Assembly (NCBI GenBank): GCA_035457345.1
Contig: DATIBT010000022.1
Location: forward strand, 1-44,714
Reading direction: 5' to 3'
Source: DASTDY01 sp035457345
GTDB lineage: Bacteria > Patescibacteriota > Saccharimonadia > Saccharimonadales > EFPC-124
Length of the DNA: 44,714 nucleotides
Positions 21,480-29,465 of this stretch are shown piece after piece. The first letter of the stretch is position 1. Each line of letters opens with the position of its first letter. Both the position numbers and the translations under genes were made by a program. A model generated the notes under the pieces. That model saw only the letters and a list, made by a program, of their open reading frames with translations. It searched no databases and was not told where the DNA came from.

Positions 21480-21553
21480 GGCACCTTGGCGGAGTGGTTA
21501 CGCAGAGGTCTGCAAAACCTTTTACACCGGTTCAATTCCGGTAGGTGCCTCCA
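21480..21553 (+). tRNA. tRNA-Cys (anticodon GCA)
   Basis: Acceptor GGCACCT/AGGTGCC, anticodon loop CTGCAAA, T-loop TTCAATT, discriminator T and encoded CCA; TATAAT 9 nt upstream. Confidence 0.95.
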
Positions 21554-21563
21554 AGAAGTACAT

Positions 21564-21597
21564 AAAAGCCCGCTCGTACTATGAGCGGGCTTTGTTT
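21564..21597. terminator. Bidirectional terminator
   Basis: AAAGCCCGCTC (21565-21575) pairs with 21583-21593. Ends tRNA-Cys on the plus strand and the anti-sigma gene on the minus strand. Confidence 0.85.
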
Positions 21598-21602
21598 GGC
21601 GG

Positions 21603-22877
21603 TTAGCGTTGCATACTCATGATGCTGTTGTGGGGGATCGTGCGGCTGTTTAGGTTATATATGGACTGTATGATCTGTCCTGCAAGTGAATCACCGACTG
21701 CAAGCGGGCGCTTGAAGTGAGTGGCAAACGTTGCGCGGTCGGCTTCACCATACATAAGCTTCCACTCGGCGCCCGAGGACGTTTTAACTGTAATCGACGT
21801 GCTGTCCATTGCTACAATGCGCCCCATTATGTTGCGCATAATGGCGTCAGAGCTCTTGCTCGTTTCGGGGTCGTAGCTGCCACTGACCTCTGGATTGTAG
21901 CTATTCGCCTGTTTACTTGCACCGTTACCAATGACAAACAAACCATCGTGGCCCTTCTGGGCGAAGTTATCCAAATTACAGGTGTCCGCGCCATTGTTAA
22001 AGCAGAGGTTGCTCAGGCCGCCCCAAGATGGTTCGTACAACGCTTGTTCCTCGGCTTTTGTGGGGGTGCCATTGTAGCTGGCCTCCTTAAACGCCGCTAG
22101 CTCGTGGGTAAGGACAAAGCTAAAGTAATTGGTTTCAGGCGTTGACTTGTTGGTGGCGATATCATGCCGGGTGCTCTTATTTGAAAAGATCATTACTAGC
22201 TTGCCCGTTTGTCCATCTGTGGTTGCCGGCTCACCCTTAACGAAGTGGTGGAATTGTGTGGCCGGAATCGTAATCGTTTCGTCCAAATCTTTGGAAGGGC
22301 TCATTTTGTTACCCCAGGAAAAGACTTTGTGGATGGTTATTGAACTGTCGGTGGTGGCAGTGATAGTGGCGAGGTAGGGGTTTTCGTAATTGTCACGCGA
22401 ATTCATACTTGGCGGCAGCCCAACGTATTCAATGCCATTTTTTGGTATTTGCATGCCATCAATTGCGCGGAACGAAAGGCCCGTGACAATGTTTACTTCT
22501 GCGAATGCAGTTACCGCGGCGTCACTGTAATTGCGGGCTTTACCATGTTCGAATGTGCGTCCGTCATACTCAATCTTTACTTTATCGCCGTCAATCCAGC
22601 GTTTTATAAGCGAGATTGGGTCGCTGCCAATGGCGTAAGCGTAGCCGGTGAAGGTAACGACGCTGACCATCAGGGCGGCAACTGCACCGAGCGCCATGCG
22701 CTGTGCAAGTGGCCGCACAGTAAGCTGTTGCCAAAGGGTCGGTTTAGGTTTTGCTGCGGTGTCTGCCGCACGCAAAACGCGGATTTTATTCATAGTATCC
22801 TTTACAAAATTGTTTGTGTCGTCGCTGCGACGGTTAGTGGCAGCGACGAGTCGGGTCTCAAACTGAATGTCGTTCAT
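21603..22877 (-). CDS. Membrane-anchored anti-sigma-like protein, 424 aa
   Basis: A short cytoplasmic N-terminus of about 55 residues, one TM (MALGAVAALMVSVVTFTGYAY, about 61-82) and a large extracytoplasmic domain. Its 3' position after an ECF sigma gene, overlapping by ATGA (4 nt), is the standard sigma/anti-sigma layout. The N-terminal part lacks the zinc HxxxCxxC of ZAS domains, so binding would be zinc-independent. The ectodomain contains a segment with a cysteine pair (NLCFNNGADTCNLDNF) and a C-terminal beta-domain (SITVKTSSGAEWKLMYG). The signal sensed is unknown. Confidence 0.75.
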   Translation of the reverse strand: MNDIQFETRLVAATNRRSDDTNNFVKDTMNKIRVLRAADTAAKPKPTLWQQLTVRPLAQRMALGAVAALMVSVVTFTGYAYAIGSDPISLIKRWIDGDKVKIEYDGRTFEHGKARNYSDAAVTAFAEVNIVTGLSFRAIDGMQIPKNGIEYVGLPPSMNSRDNYENPYLATITATTDSSITIHKVFSWGNKMSPSKDLDETITIPATQFHHFVKGEPATTDGQTGKLVMIFSNKSTRHDIATNKSTPETNYFSFVLTHELAAFKEASYNGTPTKAEEQALYEPSWGGLSNLCFNNGADTCNLDNFAQKGHDGLFVIGNGASKQANSYNPEVSGSYDPETSKSSDAIMRNIMGRIVAMDSTSITVKTSSGAEWKLMYGEADRATFATHFKRPLAVGDSLAGQIIQSIYNLNSRTIPHNSIMSMQR

Positions 22878-23392
22878 GACAAGTCGCTCCTTAATTGTTC
22901 TTTTGCCCGGCGCAACCAGGTGCGCACGGTGTTGATCGGCGTATGCATGTCATCGGCGATTTCTTGGTAGCTCATACCGCGCCAGTAGTAGGCTTCGACC
23001 ACCTGTCGATGAGTGGGTGGTTGTAATTTGGCTACCGCATCGCGTACCACGCGGTGCTGTTCTTCGGCGGCGTAATCGGGCGCGGCGGTGTCAGCTAGGA
23101 GTTCAATGTCCTCGGTTGGCACCCTTTTCTTTTGCGCCCGCAGGTAGTCGATCGCCTTATTGGTGGCGATTTTATAGAGCCACGTGCTAAAGCGTGACTT
23201 GCTGCCGTCGAATTCGTTCAAACGCTCGTAGGCCTTAATAAATGCCTCTTGGGCAATATCTTCGGCCGCCGCGCGGTCGCCGGTCAGGCGTTCGCAGTGA
23301 ATGATCAGGCCCACATGGTAGCGGGTGACCAGCTGCTCGTATTGGTTAACGTCGCCTTGTGTGACCGACTGAATAATGGTGGTTTCATCCAT
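22874..23392 (-). CDS. ECF-type RNA polymerase sigma factor, 172 aa
   Basis: Region 2 (LIIHCERLTGDRAAAEDIAQ, then EAFIKAYERLNEF and FSTWLYKIATNKAIDYLR) and region 4 (PTHRQVVEAYYWRGMSYQEI, then TPINTVRTWLRRAKEQLR) are both complete; length is typical. It redirects RNA polymerase to a stress regulon, held by the overlapping anti-sigma gene. TATACT on the minus strand ends 8 nt before the ATG with no Shine-Dalgarno, so it looks leaderless. Confidence 0.93.
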   Translation of the reverse strand: MDETTIIQSVTQGDVNQYEQLVTRYHVGLIIHCERLTGDRAAAEDIAQEAFIKAYERLNEFDGSKSRFSTWLYKIATNKAIDYLRAQKKRVPTEDIELLADTAAPDYAAEEQHRVVRDAVAKLQPPTHRQVVEAYYWRGMSYQEIADDMHTPINTVRTWLRRAKEQLRSDLS

Positions 23393-23556
23393 TGCGTCCT
23401 AGTATACGCGCGGGGAGGGCAAAAAGTTTCAAGCAAGGCGGGCGATCTGTTACAATAACTGCTGTCACGGCAACTATATCGTTTTCCTCTCGTTCGGGCG
23501 GAGCCCTCCACTCGAGCGTAAAGAAGGAGAACGAAATATGCCACCGGCATATTTCG

Positions 23557-23643
23557 GGGCGAGTGGCGGAATCGGTATACGCGGCGGACTTAAAATCCGC
23601 TGGTGGTAACACCTTGTGGGTTCAAGTCCCACCTCGCCCACCA
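23557..23643 (+). tRNA. tRNA-Leu (anticodon TAA)
   Basis: Acceptor GGGCGAG/CTCGCCC, anticodon stem GCGGA/TCCGC with loop CTTAAAA, long variable arm, T-stem GTGGG/CCCAC, discriminator A, encoded CCA. Confidence 0.95.
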
Positions 23644-23681
23644 AGTAAAAGCAGTGGTCTTTACGACCGCTGTTTTTACTT
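23643..23681. terminator. tRNA-Leu terminator
   Basis: Left arm 23643-23659 pairs with 23665-23681 over 17 positions with wobble pairs, ending in a T run. Confidence 0.8.
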
Positions 23682-23684
23682 GCG

Positions 23685-23712
23685 TGGTTGATGTGCTGGG
23701 ACTTGAACCCGA
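23685..23712 (-). pseudogene. Antisense 3' fragment of a tRNA
   Basis: On the minus strand the sequence reads T-arm TCGGG-TTCAAGT-CCCAG, acceptor strand CACATCA, discriminator A and CCA. The T-stem has a C-A mismatch, so it is decaying. The 5' part is missing; repeat copy 3 begins 6 nt beyond it. Amino-acid identity cannot be told. Confidence 0.55.
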
Positions 23713-23717
23713 GAGGG

Positions 23718-23790
23718 CATGACCTGCCTGTGGCGGGTCGTGGAATCCTAGCTTGGCCGAGCCTAGAGGGACTTGTCCCGAAGGCGAGCA
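23718..23790 (+). repeat. Structured repeat, copy 3 (covarying stems)
   Basis: First stem 23718-23728/23732-23742 (11 bp, fully paired with G-U, loop TGT), middle stem with GGCC loop, third stem GGGA-CTTG-TCCC (23768-23779), tail GAAGGCGAGCA. Stem bases differ from copies 1 and 2 in a compensated way. Downstream, GACAAGTCCC could pair with GGGACTTGTC of the third stem in an alternative fold. Confidence 0.75.
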
Positions 23791-23866
23791 TGAAAGACAA
23801 GTCCCACCGGGGATGGTTAGCCATAATATACTCCGCTGGCTTTCCCCATTTCCCCGCAAAAACTGC

Positions 23867-23872
23867 TATAAT
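23867..23872 (+). promoter_or_regulatory. -10 box (TGC-TATAAT) of the lemA operon
   Basis: Extended -10 element; transcript start near 23879, followed by the lemA Shine-Dalgarno AGGAGC. Confidence 0.6.
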
Positions 23873-23905
23873 TGATAAGAATCTAACAGGAGCAAGAATA
23901 AAACT

Positions 23906-24463
23906 ATGGAACTAATGTGGATTATCATTGCCGTCGTCGTTGTACTGGTGGTTGTGGTCATTGCCATTTACAACGGCCTTGTGCAAACCCGCGTGCGCGT
24001 TGAGGAAGCCTGGAGTGATATTACCGTGCAGCTCAAGCGCCGTCTCGACCTCATTCCTAACCTGGTCAACAGCGTCAAGGGGTATGCTACGCATGAAAAG
24101 GAAGTATTCGAGAAGGTAACCGAAGCCCGTGCTAACGCCCTCAACGCCCAAGGTGTCGCTGCAACTGCTAAAGCCGAAGGCGAATTTGAACAAGCCCTAA
24201 AGAGCCTGTTCGCCGTTGCCGAAAACTACCCGCAACTGCGCGCCACCGAAAATTTCCAACAGTTACAGGCCGAGCTGACTGACACCGAAGACAAAATTAT
24301 GGCCTCCCGCCGTTTTTACAACGGTGCTGCCCGCGAGCTGAATATTAAGATCGATCAATTCCCAAGTAATGTCGTAGCCGGCATGTTCGGTTTTAAGAAG
24401 CGTGAATTCTTTGAAGTAGCCGACCAAGCCGCCGTTGAACAGCCTGTCGACGTCAAGTTTTAA
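23906..24463 (+). CDS. lemA: LemA family protein, 185 aa
   Basis: N-terminal TM (MWIIIAVVVVLVVVVIAIYNG) followed by the LemA helical domain: RVRVEEAWSDITVQLKRRLD, LIPNLVNSVKGYATHEKEVF and the C-terminal SRRFYNGAARELNIKIDQFP are near-consensus. Residence next to htpX is a widely conserved pairing; the role is thought to be envelope or membrane-protein quality control, but the molecular function is unknown. First gene of a seven-gene run with gaps under 30 nt. Confidence 0.95.
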   Translation: MELMWIIIAVVVVLVVVVIAIYNGLVQTRVRVEEAWSDITVQLKRRLDLIPNLVNSVKGYATHEKEVFEKVTEARANALNAQGVAATAKAEGEFEQALKSLFAVAENYPQLRATENFQQLQAELTDTEDKIMASRRFYNGAARELNIKIDQFPSNVVAGMFGFKKREFFEVADQAAVEQPVDVKF

Positions 24464-24490
24464 TGCCACAACCCGGAGGAACCGCGGCCT

Positions 24491-25366
24491 ATGTACAGTG
24501 CAATTGCCGCCAATAAACGTAATACCTTACTTATTATGGCCATTTTTGTGGCCATAATTGGCGCGCTCGGATGGATTGTCAGTAATCTGTACGGCAGCCC
24601 GTCGTACTTGTATTTGGCATTTATTGTTGCCGGAGTATATGCGCTTATACAGTATTTTGCCGCTGCAAAATTAGCGCTCGCCATGAACGGGGCGCACGAG
24701 ATTAGCAAAAAAGATAACCCCCGCCTGTATCGTACTGTTGAGAACTTGGCTATTGCCACTGGGTTACCTATGCCCAAGGTATATGTGATTGATGACCCGG
24801 CATTGAACGCCTTTGCAACCGGTCGTGATCCCAAGCATGCCTACGTTGCGGCGACGACCGGGCTGCTTGAGGTTATGGACGACAGTGAGCTCGAGGCGGT
24901 CATTGCTCATGAGCTCGGTCATATTCAGAACTATGATATTCGGGTGATGATGATTGTGTTCGGGTTGGTGAGCGCCATTGGGTTTATTGCGGATATGCTC
25001 ATGCATATGATGTGGTGGGGCGGTAATGACCGCGAAGAACGCAACCCTACCTTTATGATTCTAGGCATTGTTGCGGCTGTTTTGGCGCCGGTTGTTGCCC
25101 TGCTTGTGCAGCTTGCTATTTCGCGCCAGCGTGAATATTTGGCGGATAGCACGGGCGCTCTGACCACTCGCTACCCCGATGGCCTGGTGCGTGCTCTTGA
25201 AAAAATTGGCCAATACGGTTCAGCTACGCACCGTCAAAACACGTCAACTGCTCATCTATTTTTTGCGAATCCGCTGCGAGGAAATGCGCTGGCTAAATTG
25301 TTCAGTACGCACCCGCCGCTAGAAGACCGCATTGCACGCCTAAAAAACATGGGCAGTAACTTATAA
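24491..25366 (+). CDS. htpX: HtpX-type membrane zinc metalloprotease, 291 aa
   Basis: Four TM helices (two N-terminal, two around 180-215) frame an M48 peptidase domain with the zinc motif HELGH (His140, Glu141, His144) and the third ligand in QREYLADSTGA. PMPKVYVIDDPALNAFATGR is a family hallmark. Degrades misfolded membrane proteins at the cytoplasmic face. GGAGGA upstream of the ATG; 27 nt after lemA. Confidence 0.95.
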   Translation: MYSAIAANKRNTLLIMAIFVAIIGALGWIVSNLYGSPSYLYLAFIVAGVYALIQYFAAAKLALAMNGAHEISKKDNPRLYRTVENLAIATGLPMPKVYVIDDPALNAFATGRDPKHAYVAATTGLLEVMDDSELEAVIAHELGHIQNYDIRVMMIVFGLVSAIGFIADMLMHMMWWGGNDREERNPTFMILGIVAAVLAPVVALLVQLAISRQREYLADSTGALTTRYPDGLVRALEKIGQYGSATHRQNTSTAHLFFANPLRGNALAKLFSTHPPLEDRIARLKNMGSNL

Positions 25367-25379
25367 AGGGCACGCGAGG

Positions 25380-26369
25380 GTGATAGGGAAGATCAAAGCA
25401 ACTTGGAACGCAACACTGGCAGAGGGCCGCGCCCGTGCTGATAGGTATTTGGGTGCCCGTCCGCACCGTAGTTTTAGGCCCACGCCAAAGTACAAGTACA
25501 AAAAAGGCCGGCAAGTGGCGGGTATGTGGCCGCTAGTGAAGGGGAGTTTTCAGCTCATTTGGAAGGAGCGCACCATCCTTATTGGCCTTATGTTGCTGAG
25601 CGCATTGGCGCTATTTGTATTTGTCGGTGGCATACCCACCCTTAGTTTTGCCGACTTACGGCGGTCTATAAATGAGATCTTCACTGGTGATTTTGGCCAG
25701 ATTGGAGCGGCATGGACACTGTTTAACTCGGCTGTCACCGGCAGTCTTAATTCGGCCACCTCGCCCTTGCAGCAATTTTTAGCAGGGCTGATTTCCGTGA
25801 TTTTTTGGTTGACTTATATATGGGCATTGCGCCATCTGCTTGCGGATAAGCCACAGCCTATAAAGATTCGCGATGCGCTGTATAACTCGGGCTCGCCGCT
25901 CGTGTCTTCGGCGATGGTATTTTTGGCAGCTGTGGTGCAGTTGATCCCCGCAGCGCTCGGTTCGTTCGGTATGGCGCTGGTATTGAGCGGCCAGTGGTTG
26001 AACGGTGCCGAAGCTATGGCTTTTTGTGCCGCCGCCGCATTACTCTGTTTACTGTCTATCTATTGGGTTGTATCTTCGCTTATTGCCCTCGTAGTCGTGA
26101 CTGTCCCTGGTATGTACCCTTGGCGAGCGCTGGCCGGCTCAAGTGTGTTGGTGATAGGCCAGCGATGGGCAATTGCTTTGCGTGTGGTGTTATTAGTTGT
26201 GCTTTTGTATGTCATATGGGCGGTGGTGCTCATCCCTATGCTGCTGCTTGATAACTGGCTTAAGTTTGACTACCTGCCCATTATTACGTTCACTGTTCAG
26301 CTCCTTGGTGCGTTCACTATAATGTATGCTTCTGTTTACATGTATAAGCTTTACCGAAGTATGCTATGA
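25380..26369 (+). CDS. Polytopic membrane protein, 329 aa, GTG start
   Basis: Basic N-terminus of about 50 residues (RARADRYLGARPHRSF), then about six TM helices (TILIGLMLLSALALFVFVGG; LISVIFWLTYIWALRHLLA; ALLCLLSIYWVVSSLIALVV and others). No catalytic motif seen. It lies 13 nt after htpX and overlaps ligA by 4 nt (ATGA), so it is part of the operon. Resembles the uncharacterised DUF-type membrane proteins frequent in CPR genomes. Confidence 0.75.
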   Translation: MIGKIKATWNATLAEGRARADRYLGARPHRSFRPTPKYKYKKGRQVAGMWPLVKGSFQLIWKERTILIGLMLLSALALFVFVGGIPTLSFADLRRSINEIFTGDFGQIGAAWTLFNSAVTGSLNSATSPLQQFLAGLISVIFWLTYIWALRHLLADKPQPIKIRDALYNSGSPLVSSAMVFLAAVVQLIPAALGSFGMALVLSGQWLNGAEAMAFCAAAALLCLLSIYWVVSSLIALVVVTVPGMYPWRALAGSSVLVIGQRWAIALRVVLLVVLLYVIWAVVLIPMLLLDNWLKFDYLPIITFTVQLLGAFTIMYASVYMYKLYRSML

Positions 26370-28390
26370 ACAAGCCTCAAGCTGCCTCTCGCATTGCCAA
26401 GCTTCGTGACCTTATTAACGAATATCGCTACGAATATCACGTTAACAACAACTCGATAATGAGCGAGTCTGCGGCCGACGGCCTAAAGCACGAATTAAGC
26501 GAGCTAGAACAGCAATATCCCGAACTTATTACCCCGGATTCGCCAACGCAACGTGTGGCGGGTGCACCGCTGCCGCAGTTTGTATCGGTGACGCATAAGT
26601 ACCGCATGCTCAGCCTGAACGATGTATTTGACCAAGCAGAAATTCAGGCATGGGAAGACCGCGTTAAAAAATTGGCTCCCGCAAACACGGCGTTAGAATA
26701 TTTTGTCGACACTAAAATGGACGGTTTGGCATGTTCGCTCGTGTATGAAGATGGTGCGCTAGTAAGTGGCGTAACGCGGGGCAACGGTACGGTTGGTGAA
26801 GATGTGACCCAGAATATTAAGACTATAGAATCGATACCGTTGCGCTTGCGCAGCACTAAAGAAGCGGGATTATTCTTGAAGGGCCGTACCGAAATTCGTG
26901 GCGAAGTAGTCATGTACAAGGACGCGTTCGAGAAATTGAATAAAGCGCGCAAAGCGCAAGGCCTGCCCCTGTTTGCGAACCCACGCAACTTGGCAGCCGG
27001 CACCATTAGGCAGCTCGACCCTAAGCTGGTGGCGGCACGGCCGCTGCAATTTGTGGCCTGGGAGCTTATCCGCGATGACGGAACAGAAATACCAACCTAC
27101 GAGTTCGCGTATGAGAGCCTGCGCGACCTTGGTTTCCAAGCCAACAAGCACGCAAAATTATTGCATAGTATACCTGAGGTGATGGAGTTTGCAGCTTACT
27201 GGGAAGATCGACGCCACGATTTGCCATTTAATACAGATGGCTTGGTGGTAAAAATCAACGACCGCCAGCTATTTGCCTTTCTTGGTGTTGTGGGCAAAGC
27301 GCCGCGGGGTGCGGTCGCCTACAAATATCCGGCCGAGCAAGCAACCACCAAAGTAAAAGATATTTTTGTCAGCATTGGCCGCACGGGGGCAGCAACCCCC
27401 GTAGCGGTGCTCGAACCTGTTGTCGTGGCCGGCAGCACGGTACAAATGGCTACCCTGCACAACGAAGGCGAAGTGAAGCGCAAAGATATTCGCGTTGGTG
27501 ACACTATTATTGTCCATAAGGCGGGCGATATTATTCCTGAGGTGGTTGAGTCACTCAAGACACTGCGTACGGGCCAAGAAAAAGAATTCCACATGCCCAA
27601 ACGGTGCCCGGAGTGCAACACCGAGCTCGTCAAACTCAAAGAAAATGAAGCCGTCTGGCGCTGCCCTAATTACGCATGTCCAGCCCGCGTGCATAATTTA
27701 ATTCAGCATTATGCCAGCAGGTCGGCACTCGACATTGAAGGCATGGGCGAAAAGAACGTGCTGGCGCTGCTAGACGCCAAACTTATTCGCGACGCCGCCG
27801 ATTTGTATACGCTTACCAAAGAACAACTTCTTACCTTGGATCGTTTTGCCGAAATTTCCGCCACTAAATTGATTGCCGCAATCCAAGAAAAAAAGAACCC
27901 GCCCCTTAACCATTTTATTTATGGCCTTGGCATTCGGCAGGTAGGCGCCCAAACGGCTATTGATTTGGCGAACCATTTTGAAACGCTCGACGCTTTATGC
28001 GTGGCAACCATCGACCAGCTCCGCGAAGTAGAGGGAGTAGGCGAGGTGGTAGCCGAGAGTATTGTTGCCTGGTTTGGCAGCCCGGCGCACCAGCAACTGT
28101 TGGCGAAGTTTGCCAACGCCGGCGTGTCGCCTCAAAAAGTTACCAAGGCGCGCGGGCACTTGACTGGCAAGAATTTTGTAGTCAGCGGGACGCTTGATAG
28201 TCTTGAGCGTGAAGAAGCTGCCGAAAAAATCCGCAGCCTCGGCGGTACGTTTCAAAGCTCGGTCGGCAAAACAACGGATTACTTGGTTATCGGCGACAAG
28301 CCTGGCCAAAGCAAGCTCGATAAGGCCAATAAGCTCGGCACTACCATTATTGATGAAGCGGCATTTATTAAGCTGTTGCAACCCAAGTAG
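26366..28390 (+). CDS. ligA: NAD+-dependent DNA ligase
   Basis: Seals nicks in replication and repair using NAD+. All domains are present in 674 residues: Ia (about 1-60), adenylation domain with the AMP-accepting lysine in TKMDG (Lys117), OB fold, a four-cysteine zinc finger (CPEC...CPNYAC), helix-hairpin-helix repeats (IEGMGEKNVLALLD; REVEGVGEVVAESIV) and a C-terminal BRCT domain (GKNFVVSGTLDSLEREEAAE). KMDG in place of the more usual KxDG with Ile/Leu is within family variation. Confidence 0.97.
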   Translation: MNKPQAASRIAKLRDLINEYRYEYHVNNNSIMSESAADGLKHELSELEQQYPELITPDSPTQRVAGAPLPQFVSVTHKYRMLSLNDVFDQAEIQAWEDRVKKLAPANTALEYFVDTKMDGLACSLVYEDGALVSGVTRGNGTVGEDVTQNIKTIESIPLRLRSTKEAGLFLKGRTEIRGEVVMYKDAFEKLNKARKAQGLPLFANPRNLAAGTIRQLDPKLVAARPLQFVAWELIRDDGTEIPTYEFAYESLRDLGFQANKHAKLLHSIPEVMEFAAYWEDRRHDLPFNTDGLVVKINDRQLFAFLGVVGKAPRGAVAYKYPAEQATTKVKDIFVSIGRTGAATPVAVLEPVVVAGSTVQMATLHNEGEVKRKDIRVGDTIIVHKAGDIIPEVVESLKTLRTGQEKEFHMPKRCPECNTELVKLKENEAVWRCPNYACPARVHNLIQHYASRSALDIEGMGEKNVLALLDAKLIRDAADLYTLTKEQLLTLDRFAEISATKLIAAIQEKKNPPLNHFIYGLGIRQVGAQTAIDLANHFETLDALCVATIDQLREVEGVGEVVAESIVAWFGSPAHQQLLAKFANAGVSPQKVTKARGHLTGKNFVVSGTLDSLEREEAAEKIRSLGGTFQSSVGKTTDYLVIGDKPGQSKLDKANKLGTTIIDEAAFIKLLQPK

Positions 28391-28398
28391 GAGGCCAT

Positions 28399-28920
28399 GT
28401 GATCGACGAAATCAACGCGGCGATTACCAATTACCAAACAAAATGGCAGGCGCTTGTTGCGGCACGCACGGACAAACAATTTTTTGCCGCGCTCAAACCA
28501 ACATCGGTCGGCTGGAAAGTTAAGGAGACGGCGGACCTCGACGCCATGGTCTTTAAGCTCCGCGATTTGTGCGACCACGTACTTTTGGTGCGCATGAATG
28601 ACCGCTGGGTGGCTAAATTACTCCTGCGTGACGCCAAACTCGCGTGGAATATCCCCATTATAAAAATTCTGCAGCTTAGGCCAGGCAGTACCGATGCCGT
28701 GGGTATGGACCACATCGATTTTTACTCCATACTCCCAGAAGAGGAGATTGAAGAGCGACTTGCAAGCGAATCCGTGCGATGGTCTCACGAAGAAAATCGC
28801 CCCGGCTACACCTGGGCGTCTGTGTGGTTTGAGGGTACTGAGGCGAAGATTAAAAACTACACCATCTTAGATATCCAAACAGAAGAACTTCAGGCCGTAA
28901 GTGCTACTATTAAGGCATGA
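28399..28920 (+). CDS. Hypothetical protein, 173 aa, GTG start
   Basis: AGGAGG 5 nt before GTG sets the start. The C-terminal half carries two His-containing strands (CDHVLLVRMNDRWVAKLL; VGMDHIDFYS) and an acidic patch (LPEEEIEERLAS) that recall the VOC-like YecM fold, but similarity is too weak to call. Overlaps the next ORF by 4 nt (ATGA). Kept between ligA and a nucleotide-sanitising enzyme, so a nucleic-acid or nucleotide link is possible but unproven. Confidence 0.7.
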   Translation: MIDEINAAITNYQTKWQALVAARTDKQFFAALKPTSVGWKVKETADLDAMVFKLRDLCDHVLLVRMNDRWVAKLLLRDAKLAWNIPIIKILQLRPGSTDAVGMDHIDFYSILPEEEIEERLASESVRWSHEENRPGYTWASVWFEGTEAKIKNYTILDIQTEELQAVSATIKA

Positions 28921-29465
28921 AATATACCTTTATTACCGGCAATGCCAACAAAGCAAAATACGTTGCACAGTGGCTAGGGCAAGAGGTGCCGCACCACAAA
29001 TTAGATCTCGATGAGATCCAAACATTCGACCTCCACCAGCTCGTAGAACACAAAGCGCGCCAGGCTTACGGCATACTAAAAAAGCCAGTCATGATAGAAG
29101 ACGCGCAGTTGGCATTTGCCGCCCTTGGTCGTTTGCCTGGGCCATTTATAAAATGGTTTGTCCAGGAATTAGGCCCGCAAGGCGTGGCAGATATTCTAAC
29201 GGGCTTCCATGACCGCTCTGCGTCTGGCGTCTGCTGCTACGCTTTGTTCGATGGAAAAAACCTGCGATTTTTCGAGGGTGAAATGCATGGGTCGATTGCG
29301 CACGAAGCTCGTGGCACGGGAGGATTTGGCTTTGACCCCATCTTTATCAACGATGGCTACACCATAACGCGGGCCGAAATGTCAGAGGCAGAATATGCCA
29401 AAACTTCGTATCGCAAAAAGGCGCTTGATAAACTCGTGGCTTATCTTAAGGCGGAAGCTAAATAA
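28917..29465 (+). CDS. HAM1/RdgB-family NTP pyrophosphatase, 182 aa
   Basis: Hydrolyses non-canonical purine NTPs (ITP, XTP, dITP) to monophosphates in the cytoplasm. Signature pieces: TGNANKAKYV at the N-terminus, IEDAQLAF (the catalytic-site acidic pair), GTGGFGFDPIFINDG and TSYRKKALDKL. It looks closer to the archaeal/eukaryotic ITPase branch than to E. coli RdgB. TGC-TACTAT, ending 6 nt before the ATG inside the previous gene, gives it a possible leaderless start in addition to operon transcription. Its stop overlaps the next start by one base (TAATG). Confidence 0.88.
   Translation: MKYTFITGNANKAKYVAQWLGQEVPHHKLDLDEIQTFDLHQLVEHKARQAYGILKKPVMIEDAQLAFAALGRLPGPFIKWFVQELGPQGVADILTGFHDRSASGVCCYALFDGKNLRFFEGEMHGSIAHEARGTGGFGFDPIFINDGYTITRAEMSEAEYAKTSYRKKALDKLVAYLKAEAK

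Noticed and set aside
23474..23824. ORFs across tRNA-Leu and repeat copy 3
   Set aside because: Overlap tRNA-Leu, its terminator and the repeat; composition follows RNA structure, not coding.
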